Assembly: GCF_947623445.1 (NCBI RefSeq)
Contig: NC_135242.1
Location: 20,398,001 to 20,462,000, forward strand
Reading direction: 5' to 3'
Length of the DNA stretch: 64,000 nucleotides
Source of the DNA: Clavelina lepadiformis
Taxonomy: Eukaryota > Chordata > Ascidiacea > Aplousobranchia > Clavelinidae
Within the stretch, counting starts at the first letter, position 1. Each line of letters begins with the position of its first letter. Positions 39,396-51,818 of the stretch are shown in pieces. Position numbers and translations under genes: made by a program. The notes under the pieces are model-generated. The model was not told the origin of the DNA, ran no database searches, and saw only the letters and a program-made list of their open reading frames with translations.

Positions 39396-40639
39396 CTCTG
39401 CAATCTGTTATGCAACGTAACTATCTTTTTACTCATTCCCCTATGTTTTTCGTCATCAGCTCAGCGCGACTCAATTGTAGTAATATAATTGGTTCTGCCG
39501 CTTATTTATCTCACTTAGATTTATCTTATAATTGCAACCAAATTTTAAATTTCTATGCTATGCAACAAACATGTCTATGCTATGCAACGCACGTCTGACA
39601 GACAACGAGTTTCGGTTTGACAGCCGACTCATTTTTCTTTAATGATACTCTTTGCCCAGGCCAGTAAAAAAGCTCGTGAACTTGAATATGAACTCCTGTG
39701 AAATGCCATGTTATCGTTTTTCGTCGTTGCTTGTGGGGGAGCGAAAACTATACGACTAACTATTACAAGGGGATGAAATAGTAACTCCACATGCGATGTA
39801 TACATTCTTTATAAATATAGTCATATACTCTTTCTCCTCCACCACCTTTCCTTATTTCTTCCTTGGCGATGTAATTGGAATTATAAGAACCAACGCTATA
39901 TATTATTTCAGATCACTCAAAGTATGTTTTATTATTGTACTATATTTGCAATATAATCAAGCTTCTGTCTTGTTGATATATTCTAGTCTTTAGAGGGGAA
40001 TGGGATTGAATTGCGATGTCAATATAAGGAACATTTATTTGGATAAGCATTAGCAAACCATGTAACCACAAACTTTACTCAACTTTGTAATGTATCACGG
40101 TCAACTCAATTCAACTCAACTTGACCGTGATAAATAACAACTGTTTTGGTTGCAGTATTAACGATCTTTGATTTAATGACTAATCAAAATATTTTATTGT
40201 TAAGATTGGAATTAAATGTAAGCTATACAGTGAAGATAAAGAATGGTTCACATTGCAACATAGACTGTGGTCTATACGTATTATGTCTATAATAAATCTA
40301 TACGTATATTACGTCTATATAATATGTATAGAATACATATGCACGAACCTTACAGATGCAAGTTGGTACTTCAATCGTACAGCAATAGAGTACAGAATAA
40401 ACACTACATAACTTTGGCGCTTGTAAACCAACGTTTGCACGATTTATCAAGTTTCAAGCTCCTGTCAAAATTATCAACGAAAACATTTATGTAACGTGTT
40501 TGTAGATTGTGTGTGATACATTTTTTTAGACATGGGGAACGATTGGGTTTTGATAGGAAACACTATGCTACAAGTAATGAAATAGAATCAAAATAATAAT
40601 GAATTAGCGCAAAAATAGCTTTGTGCAACCCAGCCTAAC
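39396..40639. other. Gene-free stretch with a small hairpin
   Basis: At 40095-40131 TATCACGGTCAA and TTGACCGTGATA can pair around a short Ca-rich loop. Short alternating TATA/TACGTATA runs lie at 40270-40330. No exon is supported. Confidence 0.4.
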
Positions 40640-40826
40640 CCTCTTCCGTCTGAAGCAGTTTGCCTGTGTAGGTTTAGGTGGTAACAGTATAGGTGTCCGC
40701 CACTTAGAACCATGGTGGGCGGTTTACAAAAAAAGCCCCGAAGAAATGTTTGGACGGTATGTGACGCGCAGATCGATCAAGTTTGGATCATACGGTACAG
40801 CTATCCTTCTATCTGGTCTAAAGTAA
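40640..40826 (+). pseudogene. Possible decayed duplicate of the last ADP-ribosylglycohydrolase exon
   Basis: The bases around the apparent acceptor (CTTCCGTCTGAAGCAGTTTG...TGTGTAGG) resemble those before exon 9 of the upstream gene (CTTCTGTCTAAAGTAGTTTT...TGTGCAGG). The open frame after it, GGNSIGVRHLEPWWAVYKKS and onward to a stop at 40826, shares only loose spacing with the real exon. It lacks the GDN motif. It could be a relic or a chance match. Confidence 0.3.
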
Positions 40827-40829
40827 CCT

Positions 40830-41796
40830 TCAATTTACTGCATTTTCACAATAAATTCCTGCGTTAGCCAAACCTGCATGGTTCAGTGATAATACATTGG
40901 ATCAATAGATTGATTTTGTGACTCATCTATTTTTGATAATTGCCTGTATTTGATCAACAACAACATTAAGCTTTCAACTTTTATACGAAATTCTGTGATA
41001 CATGTTCTTCCAATATAGACTATTCCGCATATCGCATCGCTATATATTTCTTACTCTGTCTGTCCTGGTATTATCAAAAATCGTTTTAAGACCATACCAT
41101 TTGATGATAAAGCAAGAAACTTTATTGTAAATACACGAGTTGTGACGATAATGAACTTTGCACAGGTTGTAAAAACACACGAACAATTCAAGACAACAAT
41201 AAGGGTCTTAGGTAAAAAGAGTTTAGACAAGCCAAATGCAATGAGTGTCAAGCTGGTGTTGTTGGGAAAGTAAAGCAACGAGTAAGGCCTGAAGGTAAAA
41301 GCAGACTTTCAGTTAAGAAGATGGTGTAGGACTATTTCAATTATTGACAGAAAACACAAGTTACGGAACACGAACACGTCTATACTACAAAACAAAACAG
41401 TTAGGAATGACTGCATAAAAGGCTATAAGTGTAAAATCCCTGACATTGAAAAAAAGACGGTCTTTCACAAATCTACAAAAGTGCTTACCTGCTGTATCGT
41501 AATGCAGATTTAATCTGTTAACAAAGCTATGCTATCAAAAAATTCACGTTTAGCAGGCTAAAATAGGAAAAAGGGTAGTAAGAAGAATTCACGACACAAA
41601 AATTGCGAAACATAATCTTTTTAACCGGGGTAGACCACTGGTCGATACAGACCTGTTTATCAAACAATTCAACAAACATCACACAATTAAATATTTTGAA
41701 AACACTATTCTTAATTAAAATGCAATTTCTTTACTCTGATAAAACACTACTTCTGGGCGTAAAACCTCTAAAATTGACATAAGTAAACGCAATATG
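40830..41796. other. Gene-free stretch between convergent genes
   Basis: The ADP-ribosylglycohydrolase gene and the IL-17-receptor-like gene point towards each other here. No exon is supported. Confidence 0.35.
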
Positions 41797-41802
41797 TTTA
41801 TT
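41797..41802 (-). promoter_or_regulatory. Poly(A) signal of the downstream SEFIR receptor gene
   Basis: AATAAA on the minus strand, about 105 bases after the TAA stop. Confidence 0.5.
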
Positions 41803-41906
41803 CGTTCATTTATCATGACAGCAACATGATATAATACTTAAGCTTGAGGAAGGTGAAGTTATTTACTGCAATTACCCGAGAAATCTCGTTGAGGCTGAAA
41901 CTGAGC

Positions 41907-44637
41907 TTATATTTTGAAGCTTTTTTCTAAAAATCTTAAGTTTTCTTTGTTGTTGATGCCGAGTGCATTTTGGCCAAACTTTGTAATGTCTTCTGGCAAT
42001 TGATAAACTTTACTCCGAGGTACGTTCGAAATCCAGCTTTCTATGTCCGAATGAAATCGAACAACAGAATACTTAAAATTCTGCATGGCAACTGTGGGTT
42101 GATCAACCAAATTCCACGCTATATCAGCGTGATCCAAAGTCTGGTTTATAAGGGGCTTCGTTGTTTCAGAAGAACAGGAATTTCTAAAAATGTAAATTAC
42201 CTTGACTACAAAATTTAGATCAGTCAGATGAGGTGCTTAGTTGTTAATAAAAACCTGTCACCCACCTGCTACATGATTCACTGCCAACGCTGCTTGGTGG
42301 GCATCTCATTGAGTTTCCATATAAAAGAATAAGATAATCTGTGTTTTTTATTTGATTACCCAACCATGTAGTTGCCCCAGTGTTGTCAATCTCAGTTGTT
42401 TTCCACAAAGTGTATGTGCCTGGCATACCTAGACGCTTCAAACTACATGCTAGTTTGTCTCCGAATATTTGTACATCTGTTTTTGCGGATTTATTGATTA
42501 CGACTAGAAACTTTGTGGACAACAGTTGTAGGTCGTCTGCAAAAAATCAAATAGCAGTGAAACTCGGAACTATTACATGCAAAAAAACGAGCTGAAATGG
42601 TAAAAAATATGCTAATCTTCCACAAATGTTTATTTAAAATACTGTAATTATACCCATTTTCATCTCTAAAATGTCTGCTAATAAATAAGTTTTCCTTTTT
42701 TTTTCAAAAATCTTTAACCGAAGGATTTTCCATAAAACATATGTAGAGTATACCTTTCCTGAAGGCCAGCGTACAGCCATACTTAGCAATACAGCAAACC
42801 AGGCACAACGTGACCAGTAATAACAGTAGCCCTATTATGGCATAGACAACATATTCTGACAAGATGTTGGAAAACTTTCGTATGTGGAACTCTAAGTGAA
42901 ATAGAAATGAAAGTAAATAGCTTGCATTATTAGCACACCAGTAAAATACCGGCTAAAATGATTCATACAAAAAATTAAAGACCAGAGCAGTTCCTTCAGG
43001 GGAACTAAAAAGTAAACACAGCACTAAATGAATCAACAAGCAAATCTGACCTACCTGTGGTCGGCAAATAGACATTTGGGAGTGTAGTTTCCAAAACTTC
43101 TTTAAAACAAAGAGTGATTTTTTAACTAATCTCACTTAAAATATCTAAAAATACAACTTAAGATTATGCTGTTTTGCATGCATTTAATTTAAAGCTGATG
43201 GTGTTTTAGTTAAACCTTATTAACCCACTATATAGTAACATATAAAAACAGAATAATAACTTTTATTTATATTTTTTAATTCTTAAATTAAAATTAAAGA
43301 TGAATTATATAAGTATATATATAATTATAGAAGGATGAAAAATAAAAGTTAACCCTATAGAGTGCCACCTTATATTCTGTTTTATGTTTAATTTAAAATT
43401 TCTCTTTTGTTATACATACCTCTTCTTTGACATGTAATAGTTCTGTTTATGACCTCATTACTGTCGCAACCTGCACCAAATATAATGTTGAAAATCATTG
43501 TAATCATAGCATTGAAAGTCTACATCACATAGAAAAAAATGGAGGCTGACATCAGATTTCAATGAAATAAATGTTTTACAAACCAGGAATGTGCAGAAAG
43601 GTAGGGTCAGCAGTCCATGGAAAGATTGATCCTTCATTGCTATTGAAGTCAATAACTGGAAGTGGTAACACTTGTACATAGAAATCTTCACCTGGTTTGA
43701 CATTTGGCATTGCACTTGTAGCCATACCATAGCAGCTGTAACTTATATCAACCTACATACAAAAAAGCTTTCACTTTTGCGACTGAGTCAATTTTAACTT
43801 CTGTCATTTGCAAGTTTATAAATAGCTAACAGACCAGGTTATAAGTCATGACGATTATAAGCACGTGAATAGATTTCTATTAAGGGATTATTCTAAAACA
43901 AGGGTACCGTATTTCCTTTTTTTTAAGTTAAAACATTAAAACATACTAAAGCAGTTGGTTCTGTTGTCTGTTTTTATTAAGAGTATTTAGCTAATATTGA
44001 ATACACTTACCATTGTCTCATAATGCAAAGTACAAAATTGTTGCATCATCAAATAGGTATCGAAAGACACCATACTTTCCCCAGGAGAAAGTTCAATAAG
44101 GTAGCCAACAAGTCTTCCACTACAATATCCTGCAAAAAAGATATGTAGCCTAAAATGGTAGGTAAAAAAATATTGGGCGATGACCTTGCTAGTTAGTGAA
44201 TGTAATCCTGGTCGTAATCACCTTTCCAGCTAATATTGAGAGCTAACTTTGTTTCTCCAGTCTCTTCCATGAAGCTGTACCAGGAAAAGGTTATATCCTT
44301 TGGTGGAGGCGGTGGCACACCAACGCTAGGCTCATATTCTGTGTGAAAAAGGATCAATCAATTGTAAAAATAAAAAACACAAAAGTTGTTTGACATTGAA
44401 TTGAGTCAGAGTTAAATAAGATAACAGAAAAGCTGTTAAAATAGCTGCAAAATACCAGACAACAGACATACCAGTATAGACCTCACAGACGTCATCTTCG
44501 CCGGGAGCAATTACATCAGTATAAGGTGCAGAGTGTTTGCAGATGCGATCACAGTTAAAAATTGCACCATCAATCTTGCCGTCTCCGTGTATTGTCTTTG
44601 CAAGAAAAGCAAGTACAAACAGCACAAACTGTTTCAT
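41907..44637 (-). CDS. IL-17-receptor-like SEFIR transmembrane receptor, copy B (9 exons)
   Basis: Minus-strand exons, 5' to 3': 44637-44472, 44338-44222, 44129-44011, 43752-43584, 43470-43420, 43099-43055, 42891-42754, 42536-42266 and 42183-41907; 450 residues. The start MKQFVLFVLAFLAKTIHGDG is a signal peptide. Upstream in-frame ATGs exist but add a less typical leader. The ectodomain of about 200 residues has spaced cysteines and beta-strand-like segments (WYSFMEETGE, LALNISWKG) typical of IL-17R fibronectin-type folds. A membrane helix lies in exon 7 (about residues 236-258). Exons 8-9 encode a SEFIR domain: FLVVINKSAKTD, then LWKTTEIDNTG, then YSVVRFHS. SEFIR domains signal through Act1-type adaptors in IL-17 immunity. 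The protein ends soon after SEFIR, without the long tail of human IL17RA. Confidence 0.88.
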
Positions 44638-44724
44638 TATGTCTTCAAGTATTTTGCTTCCGAGTAAGACAACTATCATATAGGATTCATACCTAGTAAG
44701 CAATTTTGCAGACAAACTACACAC

Positions 44725-45803
44725 TAAGTTTAAACTAGAATATGAGGACTACTAGGCATCAGTGCACCACATACCTATTAAACAAAAACATATCAATAAT
44801 TAATTAGCTGGGGCAAGGAGAAATGAATTCAAAATTATCAAAAATTTCATCATATCAGAGAAAAACTGAATGGATAAAGTTTACCAATCAAAAATCCACA
44901 GAGTCGTTTAAAAAGCATATGATAATTACTGTAGTTCACAAGTAAATACATTTTTAGTAAAAATAATTAATCTTCCAATACAATAATAACGATCAGGTAA
45001 TGACATGGGAGGTAAGCATAGCTTCACATAATTCAATAGTTAGCTAGCAAATTTATAAAAAGTAGTTGGAATGGCAAGGTTTATGCTTCTAAAGGAACAT
45101 AAAAACATTTTTAGGTGTCACATTACTGCTTCCAATGATAAAAGGGATGCAAAGTATGTGAACTGTAAGCAATGACTACAGATTAGGCTATGTATGGAGG
45201 GAACTATAAACACTGTCAAAAGACAAAGGCATAAACGCATTGTACACATTTACATACAGTATAACACCACACACAAAAACAAAACACATGCATAAGTGTT
45301 AGAAACAAGGTATGATTTGTTGTTTGAACTTAAGTACCAAAAAATAAAAAAAATATGTACCATAACAAGATCATTTTTCGGAAAGAATTTTAAAACGAAC
45401 CCAGAGTTAGACAATACACAGTAGTGATTGGTCAATTACTTGTCTTACAGTACGTAATAGTTTACAAAATATCTTCAGGTAAAAATGTTACGAACATAAT
45501 AAAAATGAACACAAAGACAAATTCACATGTACAGTAGAATTAATATGATATCTGTAGTACAAATGCATTTGCAATGTAGTACGAATAATAAGTACAAATG
45601 CATATGCAATTTTTTATTGTAATAGCTCAAGATAAAGGTTGACACTGAATTGCATAATTTATTCACGTTGAAAAAAAGCCTGATTTAAGATATGTAATAG
45701 GCCTGTGCATAGGAAAAACTGTATAATTACAAAAAAATGTTTTTTTAGCCTTCAAGGTTTAATTATATTAATGAACAATTTTTGTGTGGTTTTTACTCAA
45801 ATC
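44725..45803. other. Gene-free spacer between the two receptor genes
   Basis: About 1.1 kb of AT-rich sequence. It should contain the promoter of copy B. No exon or element is recognised. Confidence 0.35.
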
Positions 45804-45809
45804 TTTATT
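45804..45809 (-). promoter_or_regulatory. Poly(A) signal of the upstream SEFIR receptor gene
   Basis: AATAAA on the minus strand about 210 bases after the TGA stop. Confidence 0.5.
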
Positions 45810-46017
45810 CTTTGAACTATTTTCTACTGCATAGCCTAAACGATTTTACTTGTAAGCAGTCATCTTCAGCATAAGGCTTTTGGGATGGATAGACAGTGCA
45901 CTTTGCACGCATATTCTTAGGAAGTGACACACCACCCCATAGCATGGAAAAAGCAAAAACAAAAACTTTTTTGCTTTGATTCATTGATTTCCTTTTAGTT
46001 AGTTTAGTTGACAGCAT

Positions 46018-49000
46018 TCATTTACTGATTAAAAAACTGGTTTTCATCATATCAATGTCACCTTTTGAGGTAATATTAAGCACGTTTTGGCAAAATTGCC
46101 CAACTTTCTTTGGAAAATGATAGATTTGAGACTCTGGAACCTGAGAAAGCCAACCTTCTCGGCTGGAGTGGAAATAAACCACAGAATAATCTAGCAACAT
46201 GCTTTCTTGAATGATATGCCTGGCCAATTCAAGTGGATCTGACTTGGAAGGTAAAAATTGATCAGAATCCGAAGAATATAAGCACCTAAAACTGTACATA
46301 ATAATACAACATAGTCAATGTGAGTAAACTTATATCTATCAACAAAAAGTTTATTATAAAAAAAATGGCTGAAAACATTTCTGCACCAATATACAACCGT
46401 TTTTAGCCCAAATGCCACTACCTCATGCGGCAACACGTTAAAGTTGAAAAACGTATGTGTTGCATTACCTGCTGTCAGACTGTGCAGAGTATAAGATAAT
46501 AATATGATCTGCTTTCGTCACAAATTTTTGCATCTGCTGTACGGCACCAGTGTTGTCAATTTCTGTAGCTTTCCACAAGGAGTAAAGAACTTCAAGGCCA
46601 AGTTTGTTCATGCAGCAAGCAAGTCTATCTCCAGCTTGGCGCATTTCTTCATTTGCAGATGAGCTGATGACAATGAAAAAACTCTTTCCTGCACATCTTT
46701 TCCCTAAAAAACACGTTTGTAATGAAGCAGCTATTCGCCTTTTACATTAATTTTGTAACATTCCTACATAACACATTGAACGGGTTCCATGTCAACAAAG
46801 TCCTGAACATTTGATCAACAACAGTTTTGTTTAAACAGGGTCAGAGGCGGCGTACTGACTGAGGCTAATTAACCAATATTTGGTTAGCAGGGGTTAATTT
46901 GATTAGGATTTAATTGACAAGGGTTGCAATGACTGAGGATAAGTTTAGGATTGTCAGTGGTCAAATTAACCATTAAAAGACTAGCATTAAAAGACATAAA
47001 AATAATATGTGAAAGTGTTCAACACGTGCACTTGCAAATGACTGATAAGATCATTCAAAGCTGTCATACATACTAATTGTGCAACGTGTGCAAAATTTGA
47101 TCTTACAAACCACAAATAACAGTGCAATTGGAGCAAAAAATTAGAAAATAACTAACGTGAGCATATCTAGAACTAAAGAATATGTGCTTGTTCACATACT
47201 TTTGGAAACTTTATTGTTGAAATATCTGATTGCAACTATTCCAGTTAAAAGTGAAGCTGTACCAACCATCGCAATAACAATTATGATCTGTACTGTTTGC
47301 CATTGTAAGCCTTCTTGCTTGGGGTCTAAAAGCATTGAAAACTAAATAAACTGAAGAATAACATCTGGTGAATGTTTGTAACAATTAAGTAATAAAAAAA
47401 ATAATAAAATAGCCAAGTAAACAAAAACGCAGTGCACAATGTACACTTTTTCAATTGCAAATGAACACACCAGTGACATAGTTTTTTAAACCAGGCAACA
47501 TGTTTTTCCATTGAAGCAAAATATTTTACTAAAAACAGCTAATCTACAAAATGTGTAAAGGAATGTTTGCTATTTAGAACTAAAGTTACTGATCTAGAAT
47601 AAACCTTTATGTTAAATTACATGAAAGCAAATACAACAGATTACTGGTATTACTGTAAATACTACTTCTATAAATTCAAGCGCTTGCTTTAATTGAATTT
47701 CTCAGAACAAATTGATAAGACGAACAAAAAAGCAACTGATTTCAAAGGCATATCATATCTCTATTACATAAAAAGCTGCTTTTCATTATGTTTTTACCAA
47801 CATAATTGGTGTTGACTTATAAATGAGCTTTCTGGTAATACCTATAACAACTGATTCGTTTGTCTTTGATATAGGACCCTTTCCACCTGAAATGTAGAAA
47901 AAATTATTTTAAGAAAAATATTTGTGAAAAACGTTTTTCGTCTTCCACTTCGTCTTCTTTACTTGTCTTCCACACAAACAAACAAACTTCAATTGAGCGA
48001 TACGAGAAGAGCATCATTCAATAAATGTGAAGCATCTATCACCTTTGTCACGGCAGTAAGAAGTTTTCTCTACTCGATCATCTTCACTGCAATCTAAAAT
48101 GTTCAAAAATCTGTGAAATTTTTCTATTGGATAAACTATGAAATTTTTATACTAAACAAAGAATTAGTGTTAGTAAATTTTTTAATTAGAGTTTTAACAA
48201 CGTATATAAACTTATATTCTTCACAATACAAACCTGGAATCGTTATAGCTTCATCTTCAATCAGAAAAGGCATTTCTAATGATTGATGTGCGTCAAAATC
48301 AGGCAAAGGCAAAGACAGGACAGCGATGAAATACTCCTTTCCAGGAATTAGTTTTCGGTCAGGGCCAGAGTCCAGTCCAAAACACCTGTAATTTATTTCC
48401 ACCTATAAAAAATATTTAATATAGTTAATAATTAATATAAAATAAGCCACTAGCAAAGAATAAGACAGCAGAAGTACTTTTAATGTGTTAAGGTTATATC
48501 ACGTTCTTTGGAAAATTTTATCACTTAGTTATGTTCATTTCTTATTGTATTAGAACAAGATTGTCAAAATAATAAATTTAAAAATTATATATATGTTAAA
48601 TAGCTTACTTAGAAAAAAGTAAAAAATGTTTTAAGAAGTCAGTTTAATGGCAAAATACTTACAAATGTGTTGTTGTGTTCATGACAGAAGTTGTTCACAA
48701 GCACATATGTGTCAAAGGTGATACTACTTTGGCCAGGGGAAACTTCTATGAGAAACCCGTCAAGATTATTATTGCAATAACCTGCAATATTGAATTTTAT
48801 AAAGAAAAATCAAAAAAGGTAAACTTGAGTCACAAATTTATTATCTGAAAACTAATTTAAAGCGAAACTGAAGTTATTTTCACATTATCTTCTAAAAATG
48901 GTTAAAAACACGCTTATTCTGAAAATGTAAACCAAATTTCTCTATCTTTTTTCGTTAACAAGATAATGGCAAAACCGTTTTCAAAAAAGCTTGCTTTCAG

Positions 49001-50315
49001 CTTTTTGATAATGTTCATCAACGCAAACTTTTATCTCCTACCAAATGTAGTAAAAAATTGGTTAAGATAGCTGTTTCCCGAGTGACTAAAATTGGGTTAA
49101 CTTAATGATTTGATAGTCAGATACCAGAACGGCAAGAGTGAAAAGAAGCTAGCCGCAGTAACCACTAGCTAAAACAGTAGGATCAAGCTCAAAGTCAAGG
49201 GCAGAAGCGCACAACCATGTTGTTCGTTACTGGACCTCTTCTACTCAATTTATGACATCATGTTGCGTCAGCACTGCTAGACCCAACAGTTGAGTAACAA
49301 AGTGCCCTTAATTGTAGGTTGTAAGGTCACACAGTGCACATACAGATAACACTTGTTTAATTAAAAACTCCTCTTATAATTAGTCGATCATCCATTACTG
49401 AAGAAATACTAAAAAAGACTGACCAACACGCTAACTAAATTCGCTGAAACGAATTTTCCAACAGCAACTTTTCATTCATCTGATATGCGCTTGAGCCATG
49501 TTTGAAGACCGATCTACTAGGTCACATTCGCTCCCCGCACAGTTTTTGGAAAGTGGTTTAGCCAATAACTCGTTAACGAGAAAAGATAGAGAAATTTTGT
49601 TTACATTTTCGGAATAAACATAATTTTACCCATTTTTAGAAAATAAGTTAAAAATGACTTCAGTTCCCTTTAATATGATGCTTTTTAGTATGTTGTCTTT
49701 TTTCAAACTTTTCTTCGTTTCAGATTTGAGTAGTTTGGAACTTTCCCATTGTAACGGGTTTATCGTGTCCATTCCTGCGAACAAAGCTTTAGCTAAATGT
49801 TACCTGTCCATGTTATGTTCAATGCTACTTCTGGATCTCTTTCATTGTTTTGAAAAATGTACCATTTCAGTGATAAGTTTCTTGGGGCTTGCGGTGGAAC
49901 AACAGCAAAATTGGGCTTATAGTCTATAAAAATATTTTATTTAACTTTCCAAAAGCTCATAGCATTTTTGCACAACTCACAGCTAGTGTTTTAATCATTT
50001 CTCCCTTTTGACACTTGGTATATCTGCATAATTATGTGTAGTGTATCGCTTCAAAAGTGTAAGAAAACCCTAACGTAAAAAATGAACACAAATAAGCAAA
50101 ACAGCAAAAATCTCACTGGTACAAGAACTTGCTGTTTGACAATCCGTAGAAGTATGACATTCAATTCCTTCATCAGATTCTTGTTGAACAAACTTCAAAT
50201 CTCTCACGGATATCTTACATTCGTAATCGCAGTTCAACTTGAAGTCAAGATGATGTTTGCTGCTTACTGATGCAACAGACCATAAACAACAAACAATGGC
50301 TGGCACCCACAACAT
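46018..50315 (-). CDS. IL-17-receptor-like SEFIR transmembrane receptor, copy A (9 exons)
   Basis: Minus-strand exons, 5' to 3': 50315-50117, 49923-49804, 48781-48663, 48402-48234, 48093-48043, 47886-47842, 47325-47200, 46703-46469 and 46285-46018; 443 residues. The start MLWVPAIVCCLWSVASVSS is a clear signal peptide. The ectodomain repeats the layout of copy B (GYCNNNLDGFLIEVSPG against GYCSGRLVGYLIELSPG). A membrane helix in exon 7 runs through IIIVIAMVGTASLLTGIVAI. The SEFIR domain shows SFFIVISSSANEE, LWKATEIDNTGA, and YSVVYFHSSREGWLSQVPES. Exons 3, 4, 5 and 6 are exactly the same length as in copy B (119, 169, 51, 45) with the same phases, so the two are tandem duplicates. Long introns contain no other gene I can see. 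Confidence 0.9.
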
Positions 50316-51580
50316 TGGAGTAATATCATCAAACCACTCAAATACCTAGCCCTAGCTGCTTCCTGTGTATAGCTATATACAAATCCATATAAGTTAGGAA
50401 CTTCCTATAATTCGATTTCCTGTTTAGAATATACTCATGATTCAAACCATACAGACCGATATCTGTGACATTGTACACCCTTATTATGACTTATTATTAA
50501 AATTCATTCATTTAAATATGTATAATACAGCATTTACTATGAAAAATAAAGCTTCAACCATAATATTTGAAAAATTGTTCATTATTTTGAAATTTTGTTT
50601 CGGCGGTGTTTTAGCTAGTTTTAGTGTTTAAAAATATAATTAGCAAACTAGAAAATCATACACATAGTCATTCAACCAAGCAAGCACACTAAGTACACAA
50701 CGACGGACATAACAATTGAAATTAGGACACCACGATCTTCAAAGACAGTGCTTTTGTTCCACATTTCAAAAAGGTTGCTATTCCATTGTGGGAGAATCCG
50801 ATCAAATTACCAACTCTTTTAAAACCCTTACTGACGTTCTTGTTTAAAGTAAAAATACTTGTCTCATAAAAATTTGGTAACAAAGAACTTGAATAACATT
50901 TAGCAAAAAAACTTTGCACACAAAGGAAATAAAGCTTGATCACCAAAAGCTTATCCAATAAAATCGTAGTTTGAGTAGGAGTCCAATGAATTTCCTGTTA
51001 ATAGCAAGATATAGATGAATGCTTTAAAGTTAGGCGATAAGTTTTCCACTGCAATCCTATCTATCATAAATGTTACAAGCATCTAAAACCATCTGCAATT
51101 ATAACAAAAAATAATAAATTGGATGAATTCCAGTAAAAAATGATACAAATCTCCAACATTCATACAAAGCTTTAGACCTATGCAATTAAATAACTAATAC
51201 TATATATAAGTAGGAAATTCATCAGTTATAACATTTAAAGCGGAGTAGTTAACAAGCCTTTTTTTCTGACTCGTATCAAAGTTGAGTCAACCAAACTTTT
51301 GGCTTGAGTCAAGTTAATGCCATAAAATTTGCTGATGTCGTACTGAGTTCTGCAGCAAGTTGGTTAGCATTGATACAGGCCATCTCAAGCTGGTAAATAC
51401 CTTCTTTCAGGTAAACGTAATTTGCTTTGTTATTTAAGTAAATAATGTTTGAGAACCAAACCAGTCACTTAAATTTCTTCAACGGCCTCGCAACATTTAT
51501 ATTTTTGCAACTACAGCGGAAGATTAGCAGTTTCTTTTCAAGAGTGGTGAAGCTTAACCTTAAAAAACCTTGGCCACGAC

Positions 51581-51818
51581 CAATGTTCCCTCTAATTGTT
51601 CATGAGTCTGAGCAAACACACTAACTCCCTGAGCGGTCCCTTGGACCACTGTGAGCAACATCAGACGTGCCACGTGCGCACTGTGGCCATTATTATGTGT
51701 TTATTTTATTTTCAATTCAGATTGGATTTTTTTCTTGTGCGCAGCACAGATTTTCTGTGCGCGGAGACCGTGTCAGCAGTGCGCATTTGCACACGCGCGC
51801 AGCTTAGAGGGAACATTG
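51581..51818. mobile_element. hAT-like element (238 bp)
   Basis: Ends CAATGTTCCCTCTAA and TTAGAGGGAACATTG are inverted repeats. The flanks GCCACGAC and GCCACAAC match at 7 of 8 bases. The interior is rich in alternating GCGC/TGCGCA near the right side. Confidence 0.87.

Noticed and set aside
40095..40131. Hairpin TATCACGGTCAA / TTGACCGTGATA as a microRNA precursor
   Set aside because: The stem is only about 12-13 pairs, too short for a microRNA precursor, and nothing else supports transcription.
49654..49929. Plus-strand 91-codon frame
   Set aside because: It is antisense to exon 2 of the SEFIR receptor copy A, whose splice sites, phase and similarity to copy B are clear.
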